Assembly (NCBI RefSeq): GCF_019649055.1
Contig: NW_026570261.1
Span: 744,001 to 808,000 of the forward strand
Direction of reading: 5' to 3'
Length of the DNA stretch: 64,000 nt
Source: Paramacrobiotus metropolitanus
Taxonomy: Eukaryota; Tardigrada; Eutardigrada; Parachela; Macrobiotidae
The notes under the pieces were generated by a model. That model was not told where the DNA came from. It saw only the letters and a list, made by a program, of their open reading frames with translations, and made no database searches. A program made the translations under genes and the position numbers. Positions 10,873 to 23,791 of the stretch are shown piece by piece; positions within the stretch are counted from its first letter, which is position 1, and every line of letters starts with the position of its first letter.

Positions 10873-13800
10873 GTGCTCGGTGATCAATGCATGCATCATG
10901 TTTCAAGCATGCATGCTCATTGCTCGACGCGTGCCTTTTTCGCTGCCTTTATGCGCCTATAATTTCTCGACAAGCCCACGTCCATCCGGAGTGCGTACCC
11001 ACTCTACTTTGTAGTTGAAAAGTAATAGCTTTGTGCTGATCGATCGTAACAGCAAGCACGCGCAGCCGGCTCTGGCAAAGCGATATGGAACAATTATCAA
11101 GTGCTGCTTCCCGTGGAGTGGATGAATCATGCAGCATGATACTACCGGCAGATTTGCAAGTGTGAGCATGGAAACTCCGCAGTGAAGTGAGGACGGCACT
11201 AACAGTCGATCCTGCCTCTACTTGCACGTGACATATGAATAAACGTTGCAGATATCTACGTCTAAGCTTTAACCGGCGCTTCCTCTATACTACAACATGC
11301 GGAAGAAGTGTGAAGTGAATACACCTGCGTTGTAGCCTTACAAACACTATTAATTTTGTTTTTCGAGCAGGTACGTGACTCACAGAGTCGCAAGCATGCT
11401 TTATTCTATCACATGAGCAGGAACCATGCATGCATGCTATCTCGCCTTAGCCTGTATAAGGAAGTGCCGAGCCACGACAACAGTTGCTCATTTGAAAATT
11501 TGCAGGCACATGTAAGCAGAAGTGCTTCGGTATAGAAGTAGTTTTTCTCCGCAAATATTCAAGATGATAAGACAGCGTCTATGTGAGGACGTAACCGAGG
11601 CACGCTCAGCAGATGTTTCTGGGTGACCGTTCCTGGTTAATGGTCCTCTAATTTTCTTCATCTCGCAAGCACTCCCGAAATCTCGAAAAAGATTTCTAAT
11701 GTAAGATTTGACAGCATCGAACCTTAAGGACATTTCTAAATCTTGACTTCGTTTTATTCATCATTGTGCATTCTGTATCACATTCAGAGAATAAAGACAA
11801 TCGCTGCGAAGACCACATCATGGCGAACGCGTCCAGGTACATAAGTTGTTTCCAACTTTACCTTGTACTGCGGTGCAAAGTCCCCGCGTTCGCGCTATAC
11901 ATTGATCTTGCATGCTTCCGTGTTAAATATTTTCAGAGCTCCACAAAATGCGTGGTGGGATGAGGTTTCTGTTCCCGGAGCACTTACGGAGAAAACTCCG
12001 TAAGTGTCGGCTTTTCTATCAGCATCAGTTACAATGATCGACCCATGTTTTCCATAAGTCTTTACAAGTGTTTCGTTTAATTGTAACTGTAAATCTTCAG
12101 CTACATGGTAGCGTTTTATGCATGCGTTTTAAGGAAAACGGCCCGGTACATAGCGTCAAAAATGGGATGCATACACTAAAACTTTCGTTTTCGCGCACCC
12201 CGAATCACTTTTTTTTGTTACACTTCATGTCATTCTAAAGCTAAATGATTTGTATACATTGTTCTGAACACCCATTTTAGTACGCCATATCTCGACAACC
12301 GGATGTTGCGCGGGCAAACGGTTTCGGAATAATGTATACTCGTACAAATACAAATCATTTAGCTTTAGAATGACATAAAGTTTTCGAAGTGGCTATTTTA
12401 CCGCAGTCTTTGCGGCAAAATAGATTTTGGCTATTTTGCCGCAGTGTGGTCGTTAAAATAGACTTTTGCTATTTTGCCGCACGCTGCGCTAGAATAGCCT
12501 TAAGCTATTTCGCCGCAGTGTGGTCGGCGAAATAACCATTTCCTATTTTGCCGTCCACTGTGTTAGCTATTTTATCGCAGTTCCCGTCCAGTAAACAAAC
12601 ATTATTGCAGTGAACGTCAGCCGGTATAGTGCGTGTCGGCAGTCAAAATCCGTACTTCTAACGATGACTTCGCATATTCGGGTTGTCCTGTTGCCACTAG
12701 ATGAGGTTGCCCAACTTTCAGGTCTGACCGCTGCCTCTTCCTTGCAGAACATTGCGCACGTTACGTTGAACGTACTGCAACGTGTGCCACGGTTTCTGCA
12801 CATAGGGCCATGTGGTGCAGTAAAGCCAGCAATGAAAATCGATGCACGGATATAGTATTCTACCGTTAAGGCACAAATGCGGAAGAAGATGTAATTATTG
12901 TGAGCGGCATTCCGTAGCTGGAATATGTTGTTACCACCAAACAGGAAGCAAATGCAACACCGTTCGCAAATACGTGAGTTGGACAAGGAGCTGTCGATAT
13001 GGTGCCAGTTTGCTGCTAAAACTCTTCGAAAAACGTTTTTGTTGAGCGGTAACCTGGGCTGTCGGCTATCCTCAAACGAACAAATGAGGGTTGGCTTCAG
13101 GGAACAAAACATTGAATATAACATTAACATCCCATTGAGATTTTGTGGCCCATACTTTGTAAGAGTGCGTTACATTTGTGAATCGGCATAATAACCCTGC
13201 AGTCAGCCTTGCGCCCGTTGCGATCCGCTGCCCTTTACATCAGGTGGACAACTGCAACGGATAAGAAATGATATTCTCGTGTAGCCGTAGATAATAAGTA
13301 ACTTCAACATTAAGTGTGGCTGGTGGTGACCTATGCATCAGGTTGTTACTAAGTTCCGGCTGATGGCAGCTGATCCTGCGTTTTATGATGGCGGGTTACG
13401 GAATTCCAGTGTCGGTCCAGTAGTATCCGCCACCGATTTATGAGCACCAGAATACTGCTGTACCCTAACCCTGCACTTGAAGGAAATTCGTACAGTGCAG
13501 CCACACGAACATGTACGACCGCATTCACCATTCACATACACGGCTTGCCGCTAGTGCATGTTAGAACGTGAATTGGCTGAACGTTTATCCGGCTATACAG
13601 CACCGTGCCGGTCCTAGCGTACAAATTTTCTTCAAGTGCAGGGCTAGGGTCCAGTACCGGTAGCAGGTCAGTTCTGTGTTTTGCTTTGCGACAGTTTGCT
13701 CGCTGACAAATTCCAAGTTGACACAGCTAGCGGATTCGACAGATTACTGGGTTTTGTAAGTGTAATACAAGATGAAATAACCGGCGCAAAAGTTTTCCCG

Positions 13801-14051
13801 TTTCAGTGACTTTGCTAGTCATAAACAAATATACTAACCAACATGTATAATTACGTAAAAACGAAAAGCACAACAGTTAATGCTCACATAACTGTGCAAC
13901 TTTAGCATATGAAATGTCAAAAACGAATGAAAACAACAGACGTCAAAAACGAATGAAAACAACAACAAGGTAGCAGCAAAAACATAAAACAATGGGATCA
14001 TCTATTGGTGCAGACAAAATGAAAGTGGATGTAACGAATCAGCTTTTCCAA
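10873..14051. other. Repeat-rich intergenic region
   Basis: No gene is supported. It holds a repeat-bearing element at about 12130-12580 (separate entry). It also holds a 35-bp hairpin pair at 13453-13490 and 13616-13652 built on CCCTGCACTTGAAG, and an AT-rich stretch before the PHD exon that ends at 14052. The 187-codon minus ORF at 12567-13130 is considered and rejected below. Confidence 0.4.
12130..12580 (+). mobile_element. Transposon-like element with a 'CTATTTTGCCGCAGTGTGG' minisatellite, copy A
   Basis: It begins with GGCCCGGTACATAGCGTCAA, the same terminus as the MITE-like family. Next come a CATACACTAAAACTTTCG word and a hairpin around CATTCTAAAGCTAAATGATT (about 12228-12380). About five diverged copies of a roughly 38-bp unit containing CTATTTTGCCGCAGTGTGG follow (12390-12580). 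A second copy with the same order lies inverted at 25850-26125. It is non-coding. Confidence 0.6.
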
Positions 14052-17000
14052 CTATTCTGGCTCAAAATCTAAACGCTGAACAGGATCGTCAACTGATAAG
14101 CTCTCGTCGCTCCTGCAAAAGCTGCAAAGCCAGTTTTTATCCAGGGGCCCTGGTTCCAGGTGTTGCTGCACGCAACTGCGATGAAACAGCTTGGTAACGC
14201 AAAGCTTGCTTGCACACCTAATCATTGGGTCCGTATGCGATGCATCCATAAATTTTGTTGGCATCTTGGGCATGCGGCAGTAGCAGTGTATCTTGACAGT
14301 TTTTGCTTTTTCCCAACTTGAGCGAACCGCGCAACTGTACGATCGGTCATCCGCTGAGGGAAATCCGCTCCTTTCTGCAAAGGACCCGGCTTCTAATCGC
14401 TCAACGAGATATTCTCGGCATTTCATAAACGGCTGCTCGCTATCCTGCAATAAAAGCGCCACCTGTAAACTTTTGCTCATTTCAGTTTTTTCGTTTTTGC
14501 ATTTATTTTCCCGTTTTCGGTGACGTGCCACCAAAGAACACCAGGAACGTGGGCCTGAATTCATACCCTTACCACCAATGTTAGTTTACCACCAGGTGGT
14601 AATCTTAATAGTTTGCATTCAATGACAACTAGCAATTTACTCTTACTTCGCAGCACAGCTTCGAATGACTTCGAGCATTGTTAATACTCAAACGAAAGTT
14701 GCTCACATGTGCATGTTTAGTGGACAACGAACACTCGCTGCCTAGCGGTATTCGCAAGCGCATCGCTTACAGCTTGAATATCCTATTAAAAGTTGAACAC
14801 ACTCAATTAAAGTCCATTATTTTGGCCTGGATGTTTTGTTTGCATAAGGATTCAACTTATTTGACTGCTGTCAGGAGCAAGGTCATTCAAAAGACAGTAT
14901 ATAGATATTTTCACTATGCTTATGTCGTACTTTTCTTCTAATAACTGGCGCCAGCGCGGAAGACAGTGACAGAGAAGATACGGAATCGTTAACCCTGCTG
15001 AAAACGGCTGATAAGGTGCCCTGTGACCTTAACAGCGATTGATCCAATGACAAAGTGCGTTAAAAAAACTACTTCGCTGAAGTTCACTGGTCTTAGAACG
15101 GTCAGCGACACGGCTGCTTGACTGGAACGTTCAATTAAATATAACGCGTGTTAGATTATACAGACTACTCGTTTTCCTCCATTGTCGCCGCATGAGCAGG
15201 TTAAGGTTGCTATGCTGTACGTACGATACTTCGATCAGATCTGTCATTTGATCACGCTTTACGGTTTGACCGAATAGCTGCATCATATTATTACATTGAT
15301 CGAATGACGGATTTAATCGAAGTACTGAAAAACGACAGTCACTGTTGTATATTCCGCGTCGATTGCGGAAATTTCATAAGCGTGGAGAGTATTGTGCTGC
15401 CACAGATTTCAAGAAAACAGTGATGGCGCACAGGAATAAACCCCTTGCACGTTCACTCGATCGGTCCTTTAATATCTGGCGGTACAGTTTAGTAGTGTTC
15501 GTGTGCTTTGAAAACGTTGAAAATGTAGTGTTGGTATTAATACGTTTACGCAATACCGGGTTAGTGGGAAGTGGCCCGGCACATGGTGCCAAAACTCTCT
15601 CTTTCGCGCACTCTTAGTCACTGTTTTGCAGTGTTTTATGACATTCTTTAGCCAAATGATTTGAATGCGCAAGCGTTAAAACAGTGTGCGCGCGCCCGAA
15701 TTGGTTGGGGAGTTATGTCTGTCGGAAAATTTTGAAAAGCTTGAATGCATTCAGGCATACCTACCAAAAGTCTCATCATGGGCCGATTTCTTTTACACAG
15801 TTATACATGGTACATAAAGGCACATACCCACACACCGAGTGACCGAAATACTGTTTTAGCGTTCTTTCGAAATCTGAAAATATATTTTTAAATTTAATTT
15901 AAAGTACATAATTTTGTAGCAGTAGTGTCTGGTTAATACTGTCATAATTATGAATCGAAATAAAGAAGAGGTTAAAAATTTTTTAAAATTTTAAAAACTA
16001 ATTTTAAGATACGAAAAAGAAGAGCGCATCATTGCAAAGTGTTCGTGACGTACATGGAGAAGTCAAACATGTGCCATAATATTCTTGTGGGGAATTAATG
16101 CGAGAAAAATCAAAAGTTTACTTACTTAAAAAATGAAATACGTAAACCTTGATATAAACCTCTGTATAGCTGCACCGCAAGCTAATTTCGTAGCCTGCCA
16201 CTAATTGTTATGATTGCTATCTAATATCTATAATGCATTGACCGTCAAACCGTAATGCGATGATCAAATTTTTAACAAAATAATGTACCTTTTGCAAGTC
16301 GAACGTCATGAATGTCGGATCCTGATTTCTGCAAAGGAGGTCGCAGTAAGCTGCTGAATACACTCCGCAGTCTTTGCCGTTTCTCTGTTTTTGCACCATA
16401 GGCGTATAGAGTTTGACTTCTTCAAATGCAGGGGGAAGCTGAATGATTGAAGCAATCGCCTGCTTCATAAACGTCGTGACAGACATCATGAGGCTGTCGA
16501 AGATATTCACATAATTTTCCGGCCCGGTGTGAACGTTGGTAACGGTGACCCAATGGTTTCCCCCTCTATTAAGAATTTGAATTTTCCGCAAATCAGATTT
16601 ATCGGGATTAAACCATTTCTGCATAGCGTTCGTCCTCCATTGTTTAATTATATTTCGCGCTCTTTCTTTCTGATCGGCGTCGAGTACCGGTTTCGAGTCC
16701 AGCTCAAAGGTGTTGAAATAACCAAGATGAAGAAATCCACCAAGTTTTGGATTTTCGTGTTGCATAATTGCTAGTACAGCGGTACATATGGTATCGTCAA
16801 TCCATCCTCCGTCCAGTTCCTCTAAAATTCGTCCTCGTTGCCAAAATCCCAAATTTATTCCTTGGCAGGTTGCCCAGTTGCAGTTTTTGGTGAGAGAACA
16901 ATCTGCCAATGGAAAATACAGATTAATAAGAGCACAGTTTATCATTGCAAGTGGTCAACAGACATTTTTTTAATTATAGAGTTTTAGGTTTTTAGACTAT

Positions 17001-20000
17001 TGATACATCAGAAGTGAACAAAAATATCGCGAAGCATGATCATTTAGAGAAACGCTAATTGTACGTAAGTACTTTAAAATATAGAACTGACCAGGGCCCA
17101 TTTTCCCCCTCCAAATTGAAAAAACTCATATTTTGTAAAATGGAAGTGTACTATTGTAGTATGCTTAAAAAAATATTTTTAGCTGCCATCGTCAAGGGTA
17201 CGTGGCCAGACAACAATTAAAAGTTTGCATACTATCACATACTGTGTAGTGTGAAATGCAGTGTAGTACAAGTTATTCGTGATTAATATGTCAACTTTTT
17301 CCTGCAACACCGTGGACCTTTTGCAGCTGTTTGCTGTAACGTAATGCACTGCAGTACACATTTTCGAAAACTTTTCATCATCAATTTGTGTTGTAAACCA
17401 TAAGTTGTGCAAAAAGCATTTTTGCATAAAAGCTGTTTTTTGCAAAAAGCTGTTTTTTCTAAAAAACAGATATCTATGTGTGCTGTACTTCATAACAAAT
17501 TTTTGAAAATGTGCACACAAGCAGCAATGGCGCGAGCCGACGCTCGTGGGGCTCTTTTACATCATTTCATTCTGTCCTCTCAGTTACGCGTTGGATTCTA
17601 TACTAATATAATATATAGACAGATTACGTCTGCCATATGTTACATTAGGCTTGCCCGTTTCAACCGTGCAGCGCCTACGTAATACACCTCTCACGCTGCG
17701 TATTTCTTGCAAAGTAGTGTTCCTGTTGTGCGACCGATCGTGCAGTTCCGTAGTATGTATAATAAATTCAAAATATTGATAAAAATGAGAAAAACACAGA
17801 TTAGTTACTGGAACAAAATAACATCATTGGCTTAACTTGCCTGTAGCCAGATCTCTATATTTAACTTTCGGGTACTGTGCTCATATGCATTACGTATGCA
17901 TTACGTAGACGGAATTTGATTGTTAGCTCTCTATGGACATTCCGTGTTCGAATAATCACAGCATACCTAGATACAACACATCTGTCTCATATCTATCTAG
18001 TATCTAGATACACCATACCTACCACAACGTATCTAGAATACAGCATACCGGTATCTAGCCAGAAAATTTCGCACCCTCGAATGAAAACGAGAATGACAAC
18101 TTCCTCTCCAGGAATATTTCATTCATATTCTGTCTGCATTTGCAGAGTACTTCAATTATTTTTTTAGGCAATTTAAAATATTCGGCGAATACGGGAAGAT
18201 CTCGTGAAAATGCCTGCTAGTTATATCTTTTTGTTAGGATTTAAAATTAAACATGAACAAGATCGAAACAAGAATAACACGACAATCTTGCAAAAACGAG
18301 CTTAATGAATTACGCTTACCGCCAATATCAATACCAAAGCCTGCTGCCTTTTGATACCAATGTTGAATAACCGTCCACTCTATCATGCCATGAACTGTTG
18401 CTCCCAGGTTCACTAAAGTGCGAAGAAGCTTTCGCCAACCGCGGTCATCTGTTGGATAGACGATATCTGTGCGTAAGTCTGCCATTCCCAGCATCCCTCT
18501 ACTTTCTGTACTAGTTGAATTATCTGTCGCTATCGCTGTCACTTGCGCAATCGCGTCCGCGGAAAAGTATTTTGAAAGCTGCTTTATAGCTCCGATGACC
18601 TTGGAATCTTTATTTTGGTTCGCCAAATTGAGAGAATTTGCTTCCTCCGGAACTCTTTGACTTGCAGGCGAGCGCTCTTCAACATCAGATGCCAGTGGTA
18701 GATTTTCAGAGCCGGCATCACAGGTTTGCTGGTCAGGTGTATCTTCATTCATCTATAATAAAGTTGTTTTCAATAACTAAGTTGTTCTTAACTGGTTAGT
18801 TAATTAACAAAGATCCAAGTTCAATAAAGCCACCAGCTTAATTTTCTGCACCGAAGCAACTTTTTCGAAGCGGGTCTTTTTGGTTTTCTTGCCAGGAGTG
18901 TTAAACTGCAGTTTCCGTTTCCCTCCTTTTGGTCGCCCTGGTGGCTGCGTTGCCATGTCCACTAGTTTGAATGGCAATTCTTTATTCGGATCCAAAGATC
19001 CAAAGTTGTTTGATGTCTCCCCAACGTCTGTTCTCAAATTTCTGCTCGGCGATGTGCCTGCAAAGTACATGTAGTCCGTAAAATGTTAAAACGGCATTTG
19101 TTACTTTAGTAAGCCCAAAAAACAGCTTGCTTCAAACGAATAGAGTATGGCAGCGCAGAATTTTAGGAAAGCAGTTTTTTGGTCACCTCCGGACACTTAG
19201 AGAAACCTAGAGTAGAGTGAAACTTTAACGAGCCACTCTAGTGGTAAAAGGTGTTCTACGTGAACGTGAACTCTACGTGACTGTGTAACCGAGTATTCAT
19301 TGATTCGAGCCCTGGATTACAAGAAACGCGTAGGCGAAGCCGCATCTGCTTCTTCTAAGCTAACGCTAACGCTAGCTAGCTTCTAGGATCAAGCTAACGC
19401 TGATTTCCAGTGTACGGAGCTCGTTAGTGAACAAGCTACCACTACTGTCCAATGCACAGAGTCCGTTAGGTGGACGAGTGACCGAACTAACGCTGCTGTC
19501 CAGTGTAACGATTGACCGAGCTACCACAACAGCCCAGTGCAGACAGTCCGCCAGGTTAACGATTGACCGAGCTACCACTACTTTTCTGTTGACCGAGCCC
19601 ACTAGGTGAGCTAGGTACCGAGCTTTCACTTTTTTCTAGTGGACAGAGCTCATTAGGTGAGCGAGTGACCGAGCTGCCATTACTGAGAAGCATCAGGTTG
19701 GGGGTTCAGAGAACCATGGATTTAATACTGATTTGAGAGAATCTGTATTATTATATAAAACAGGTGTTTGTGCGCTATGGCGATGTACCGATCATATTAC
19801 TACGAAATATAGAGGTGATACCAATAAGTAAATATTTAATCAAAATCAAATAAAGTGGCCGTGAATCACAAGAAACGCGGAAGCGAAGCAGAGACTGTTT
19901 CTTATACTTATATATGAGGCGGTGAGCGATGTACCGACATAGCATTTTTGTAAAATCTGAATATACAGACAAGTTGACCTTTGCTACACTTCGGTCGAAA

Positions 20001-23000
20001 TTTACTTTACTAAAAATCGAGAGTTTTTAAGCGAAACCAGCTTTTTTCGAAACCAAGTCGTAATATTACCTTTGTTAGGCGTGTGTTCCGTTCCTTCGAA
20101 CGGGTCGACAGCATCGTGTTCCGGAAACTGGGAAACTGTCGCAATCGGAGGCTCTGGCACTAATTTAATGTTGGTATCAGCAAAGACTGCGTCCTGTGAA
20201 TCAGTAGTACTTCCGCTATGGCGTTCGGCTGAACTAGGTAACCTCAGGTCGTTAGAAGGACGCTGGTTCGGTGCGAGAACTACCGTTATTGCAATTCGGT
20301 CACCAGGAACACCATCCTTAACTGCCTTTTTCAGCTGGTGTAAGAGTTCGAGATATTCACTAAAACGCTTTCCGGCGTAAACTGCTACACCGGAGCTTAT
20401 TTCTTTTGCGATGTTAAGTGCCAAACCGAAACGAGCTTCGCGGGATAGCGCATGCTTAACGACCGCTTCACCGTCTACAAAATCTTCAATATCCTCGTCA
20501 TCAAGATGAGAAAGCGCATGTGCTACCAGTGCTGAGCGTAGAAAATCGTGATCCAGTCCCGAGAATGACCGATGCCACCGTCCGATTGCATCGTTAATTT
20601 CCACGTACGCACCACACATTGAGTGCCTGATACACATGATGTGCCTGCATGGCAGACCAAAAGTACAGCTGAAGAAGCAGGTACACACCAATCGGTATTC
20701 AGGTTCTTTGCGTCTAGCACCGTCCGTTTCATGAGCTTCGCGTTGTATGATATATTTCACATCGGTTAGGGTGTTTGTCAGGGTCCAGTTTTCGTCATCC
20801 ACTTCTTGAACATTAAAATGGTTCATTTCGCTTCGCAACTTCTTCAGCTGAATGTAGAGAAGGCGAACAGCGCTCTCGGTTAGAAGTTTTCCAGCACGCT
20901 CCAGTGCACTGCCGAACTCCGCACAATTGACGTATGTAGTCTTGGAAATGTTTAAAAATTCGGAGTGCTGCGACGTCGCATCAGCCATTACCAAAAATTT
21001 AATAAGCGTTGAGACAGCCTCGCTGGTCCTCATGTTAGTCCGCTGGACAGATCTGTGAGAGATTTAGAATTTTGAAAATTTTATGGTGATGATGTGCCTA
21101 TATTTCGTGAATGTTGACGGGTCAATCAACATAACTTAATAACAGTAATTGAATACACTTGGATACAAAATTTTGAATAGTAATATAGTAATTGAATACA
21201 AAATTTTGGATAGTAATTGAATACAAAATTTTTAGTTTCTTTATGGTGGGTACAGTCCAAAGACAATACGAATGCAAGACAGTTTCGCTTCCTTCAGACT
21301 ATGGCACAGCTTACGAATTGCCCGATGATTGCTGTTGGAAAACCATCCGATTTTGTGATCATAACTGGCATCACTACTCGAATGGCGGCCCAACACTGAA
21401 TCGGGAGCTAAACAGGCAGAAGAATATGGGTTGACCTTTAGTGGTTTTTTACATTTCACTAATTCCCCGTATAGGTTAGCAAACGCAAAAGAACAGAACA
21501 GACAAAAATTATTGTTACCTTTCGCATTTACAACGCTACCGCTATATCAACTTGACGTCCCTTTGTGGATGTCTGCTCTTATGCCGCCATAATAATAAAA
21601 GTGATTATAATAATATGACAGACCACATCTGTCGTATGTCAGATATGGCTTCATCCGTGCCGCGCTTACGGGAGAAAAGCCGAAATCTTAATAATAAATG
21701 TTCGCTTAAGCTTCACTTCACGTGCACACTTTTGACTAAATGATACCAAGGATTTTAAAAAAGATTGCAGTTATTCTCACCTGAAAAGCAGTTTAATCGC
21801 GCGATTGAGAGCCTCCACCCGGTTCGTGGTGTTGTTTCCTAGGGCGCGCACTGTTTTCCTCGTGTATGATGCCCACATATCCACACAAGGAAACCAGTTA
21901 CGAGCGCAGTACTCATAAAACTGTTCCGAGCAAACTTTTCCGAATTTCTGGAGGCGAACGTGATATTCGTCTATCGAATTCGAGTACAGCAGAGATTGAA
22001 ATCCAGCAAACATCAGCTTTTTGCGCTCCACGCTCTCGCCTGAAGCAGCCACCTCTAGCTTGATGCTTTTTAGCACGTGAAACCAGCACAATAACACAAC
22101 GGCGGTCGGGAGTTCCAGTCTCAGTGCAGCCATTTCTTTGCGATCTTTGTCTATAAATACCGTAGAAATCCGAGCAAGATTTTCGACAGTGGACGTTTCC
22201 TTGAACAGTCTAAGGAACTTTCTAATGAAATCGCTGCTGTCCTTGGTAACAAATCCAACGGCTACTGGTCTGGTATAGCCGTTGTTATCCTGTGCAGCTA
22301 ACACGTAAAGGGGATACCGTTCTGCTGTCACATTATATGTTCCATCCATAAACAAAACTTCAGGGAACCTATCAGATGCAACCACAAAGCACTGCGTTAT
22401 TAATACCGATACTGCAGTTAATAAGTATTTCTAGTATTTATTTAGGGCATGGTTTTTTTGGCACTCTTATACCAGCGTTTACCATGTTTTGTCTATTTTT
22501 ATAGCATTGCATCCGTTGAGCAGAACGCCTATAACAGAAACCTGTGACCAATGTCAGTTGCCCAGTACCTCTTAGAAACTTAAATTTTTCTTTCGTAGTG
22601 AAGATGTAAACGGATAATTTTTTCCGCCTTTCTACCAAGCACAAATTATGTATGTATGTATGTATTTATGTATGTATATTATGTATGTATGTATTTCTAC
22701 CGAAGCAAAGCAAACGCCATGTTTGTTCAAAGAAACAGGAATTTGTGTTTGTCGGTCAACATCAAGTCTCCCGTTTAACATTATCCAATCCCTTTAGCAA
22801 AGAAAACTACCACTCAAAAGACGGCTTTGATTAAAAAGCTGTGGCTGGCGCTCCATTTTCATTAAATATATCGAAGATAATTTATCTAGTTAATTATTGT
22901 CCGGAACGCGGTGTTCGACAGCTTATTACGAATATCACAAACAGGAAATGCAATAGTTTGCTGCATCTCTACGTATGATTCTGTTTTGTCGCTTCGCTTC

Positions 23001-23791
23001 GGTCTTTTAGCGCTAGCCAACAGCGGTACACTTCCCTTGTACAAGCATTTTCACTCCAAGTTATAGACTCATAAAGGACCTTAGTTTTCAACATACCTAG
23101 CAAACGTATCCTTCATTTTGCTGGTTACTAGAACAAGTACTTCGAGGTCGCCTTTAGCGTTTGAGGAGAATTTGACCTCCAGCCCAGGGTCAGTCTGCTT
23201 CGCGCTCTGAAGTCCTTGCTGCAAGATCTCTTCCTGCGACTTTGCACCTCGAATTTTCACCTTGTCCTGAGTGCGAATATTGTGAATATCTTTCGGGCGC
23301 ACTTCCTTCCCCGTATTCTGTTTCATTGAAGCAACAATTGCGCTAACACCAGTTCCCATGCGCAATAGCTCTTTGACTTTCTCGCGATCTGTTGCTGCCA
23401 GTCTTCGGACAGAAGGATAATGGGAATACACTGCCTCTAACAGTTCATGGTTGTGATACAGACTGCTCTGCGTGCAGTGTATACAGTTTTCCTTTTTGTT
23501 GTAATAAAAAACAAGTCTTGCAGGACACTCTTTTCTGAAGGTGTTTTGAACCGGACGAACTTCTGTCGCTTTCCGTTTTCCTGTTCTTTTTCCATGAATA
23601 CACAGCAACTCCAATCGGAGATATTGGCCTGGCGCATCAGAGCGAAACTTAGTTCTACCCTTCCGGAACACTTGCTTTGTTCGATCGTTGTACCCATCCA
23701 TAAAAGCCATCTGACTGTCCGTGTTTTCCCATTCCTGTCCTACCGTAATTAACTCCGCTGGCTGAAAACCAGCAAGACTAGGTTCCTCCAT
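14052..23791 (-). CDS. MULE-type transposase-derived protein: FAR1-like, RNase H-like, SWIM, C48 protease, PHD (7 exons)
   Basis: Exons on the minus strand are 23791-23097, 22368-21781, 21052-20070, 19057-18834, 18752-18320, 16902-16289 and 14444-14052. Every junction has GT/AG ends and matching phase, and the total is 3930 nt (1309 residues). Exon 1 has a FAR1/FLYWCH-like zone (CPARLVFYYNK...HNHEL). Exon 2 holds the MULE RNase H-like core: FPEVLFMDGTYN (first Asp), FIDKDRKEM (second Asp) and NRVEALNRAIK (Glu). Exon 3 has a SWIM finger (CTC..CRHI, CxC-x9-CxH) and exon 4 an AT-hook-like PPGRPKGGKRKL. Exon 6 is a C48 Ulp1-like protease with NHWVTV (His), IFDSL (Asp) and QRNGKDCGVYS (Gln, Cys). 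Exon 7 is a C4HC3 PHD finger starting CYCRMP. Related multidomain proteins are known from MULE-like transposons and ZSWIM1/3-type host genes. No inactivating lesion is seen. Whether it is a live transposon or a host gene is open; no TIRs were recognised at its edges. Confidence 0.8.
15562..15790 (+). mobile_element. MITE-like element, 'GGTACATGGTGCCAAAA' family, copy 2
   Basis: It starts with GTGGCCCGGCACATGGTGCC followed by AAAA, and ends with ACCAAAAGTCTCATCATGGG. These are the same start and end words as copy 1 (5735-5975, opposite strand). An internal CGCGCCCGAATTGGTTGGG word parallels GCGCCCAGTATCCGGTTTGG of copy 1. It sits in the last intron (16288-14445) of the MULE-derived gene. Confidence 0.5.
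19400..19700. repeat. Imperfect 60-70 bp tandem repeats in an intron
   Basis: Units contain GACCGAGCTACCACTACT, CCAGTGCACAGAGTCCGTTA and related words four to five times. They lie in the intron between exons 3 and 4 of the MULE-derived gene. A second pair, ACAAGAAACGCG..GCGAAGC at 19320 and 19868, flanks the array. No coding capacity is seen. Confidence 0.5.
22648..22700. repeat. (TATG)n microsatellite
   Basis: About a dozen TATG units occur, interrupted by TATTTATG and TATATTATG variants. The array lies in the intron between exons 1 and 2 of the MULE-derived gene. Confidence 0.8.

Noticed and set aside
10664-10962. Ser/Gln/Asn-rich ORFs with an SIQIQN-type repeat
   Set aside because: They are generated by the TTCAGAATCAGA subterminal repeats of the transposon right arm, not by a protein-coding gene.
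12567-13130. 187-codon minus-strand ORF
   Set aside because: It has no recognisable motif and its first part overlaps the end of a transposon-like minisatellite. Overlapping ORFs exist on the other strand, and there is no paralogue or splice support. Likely chance.
19400-19700. Possible CRISPR-like regular repeat
   Set aside because: Units are imperfect, 60-70 bp and contiguous without unique spacers, and the sequence is intronic in an animal gene. It is a minisatellite.
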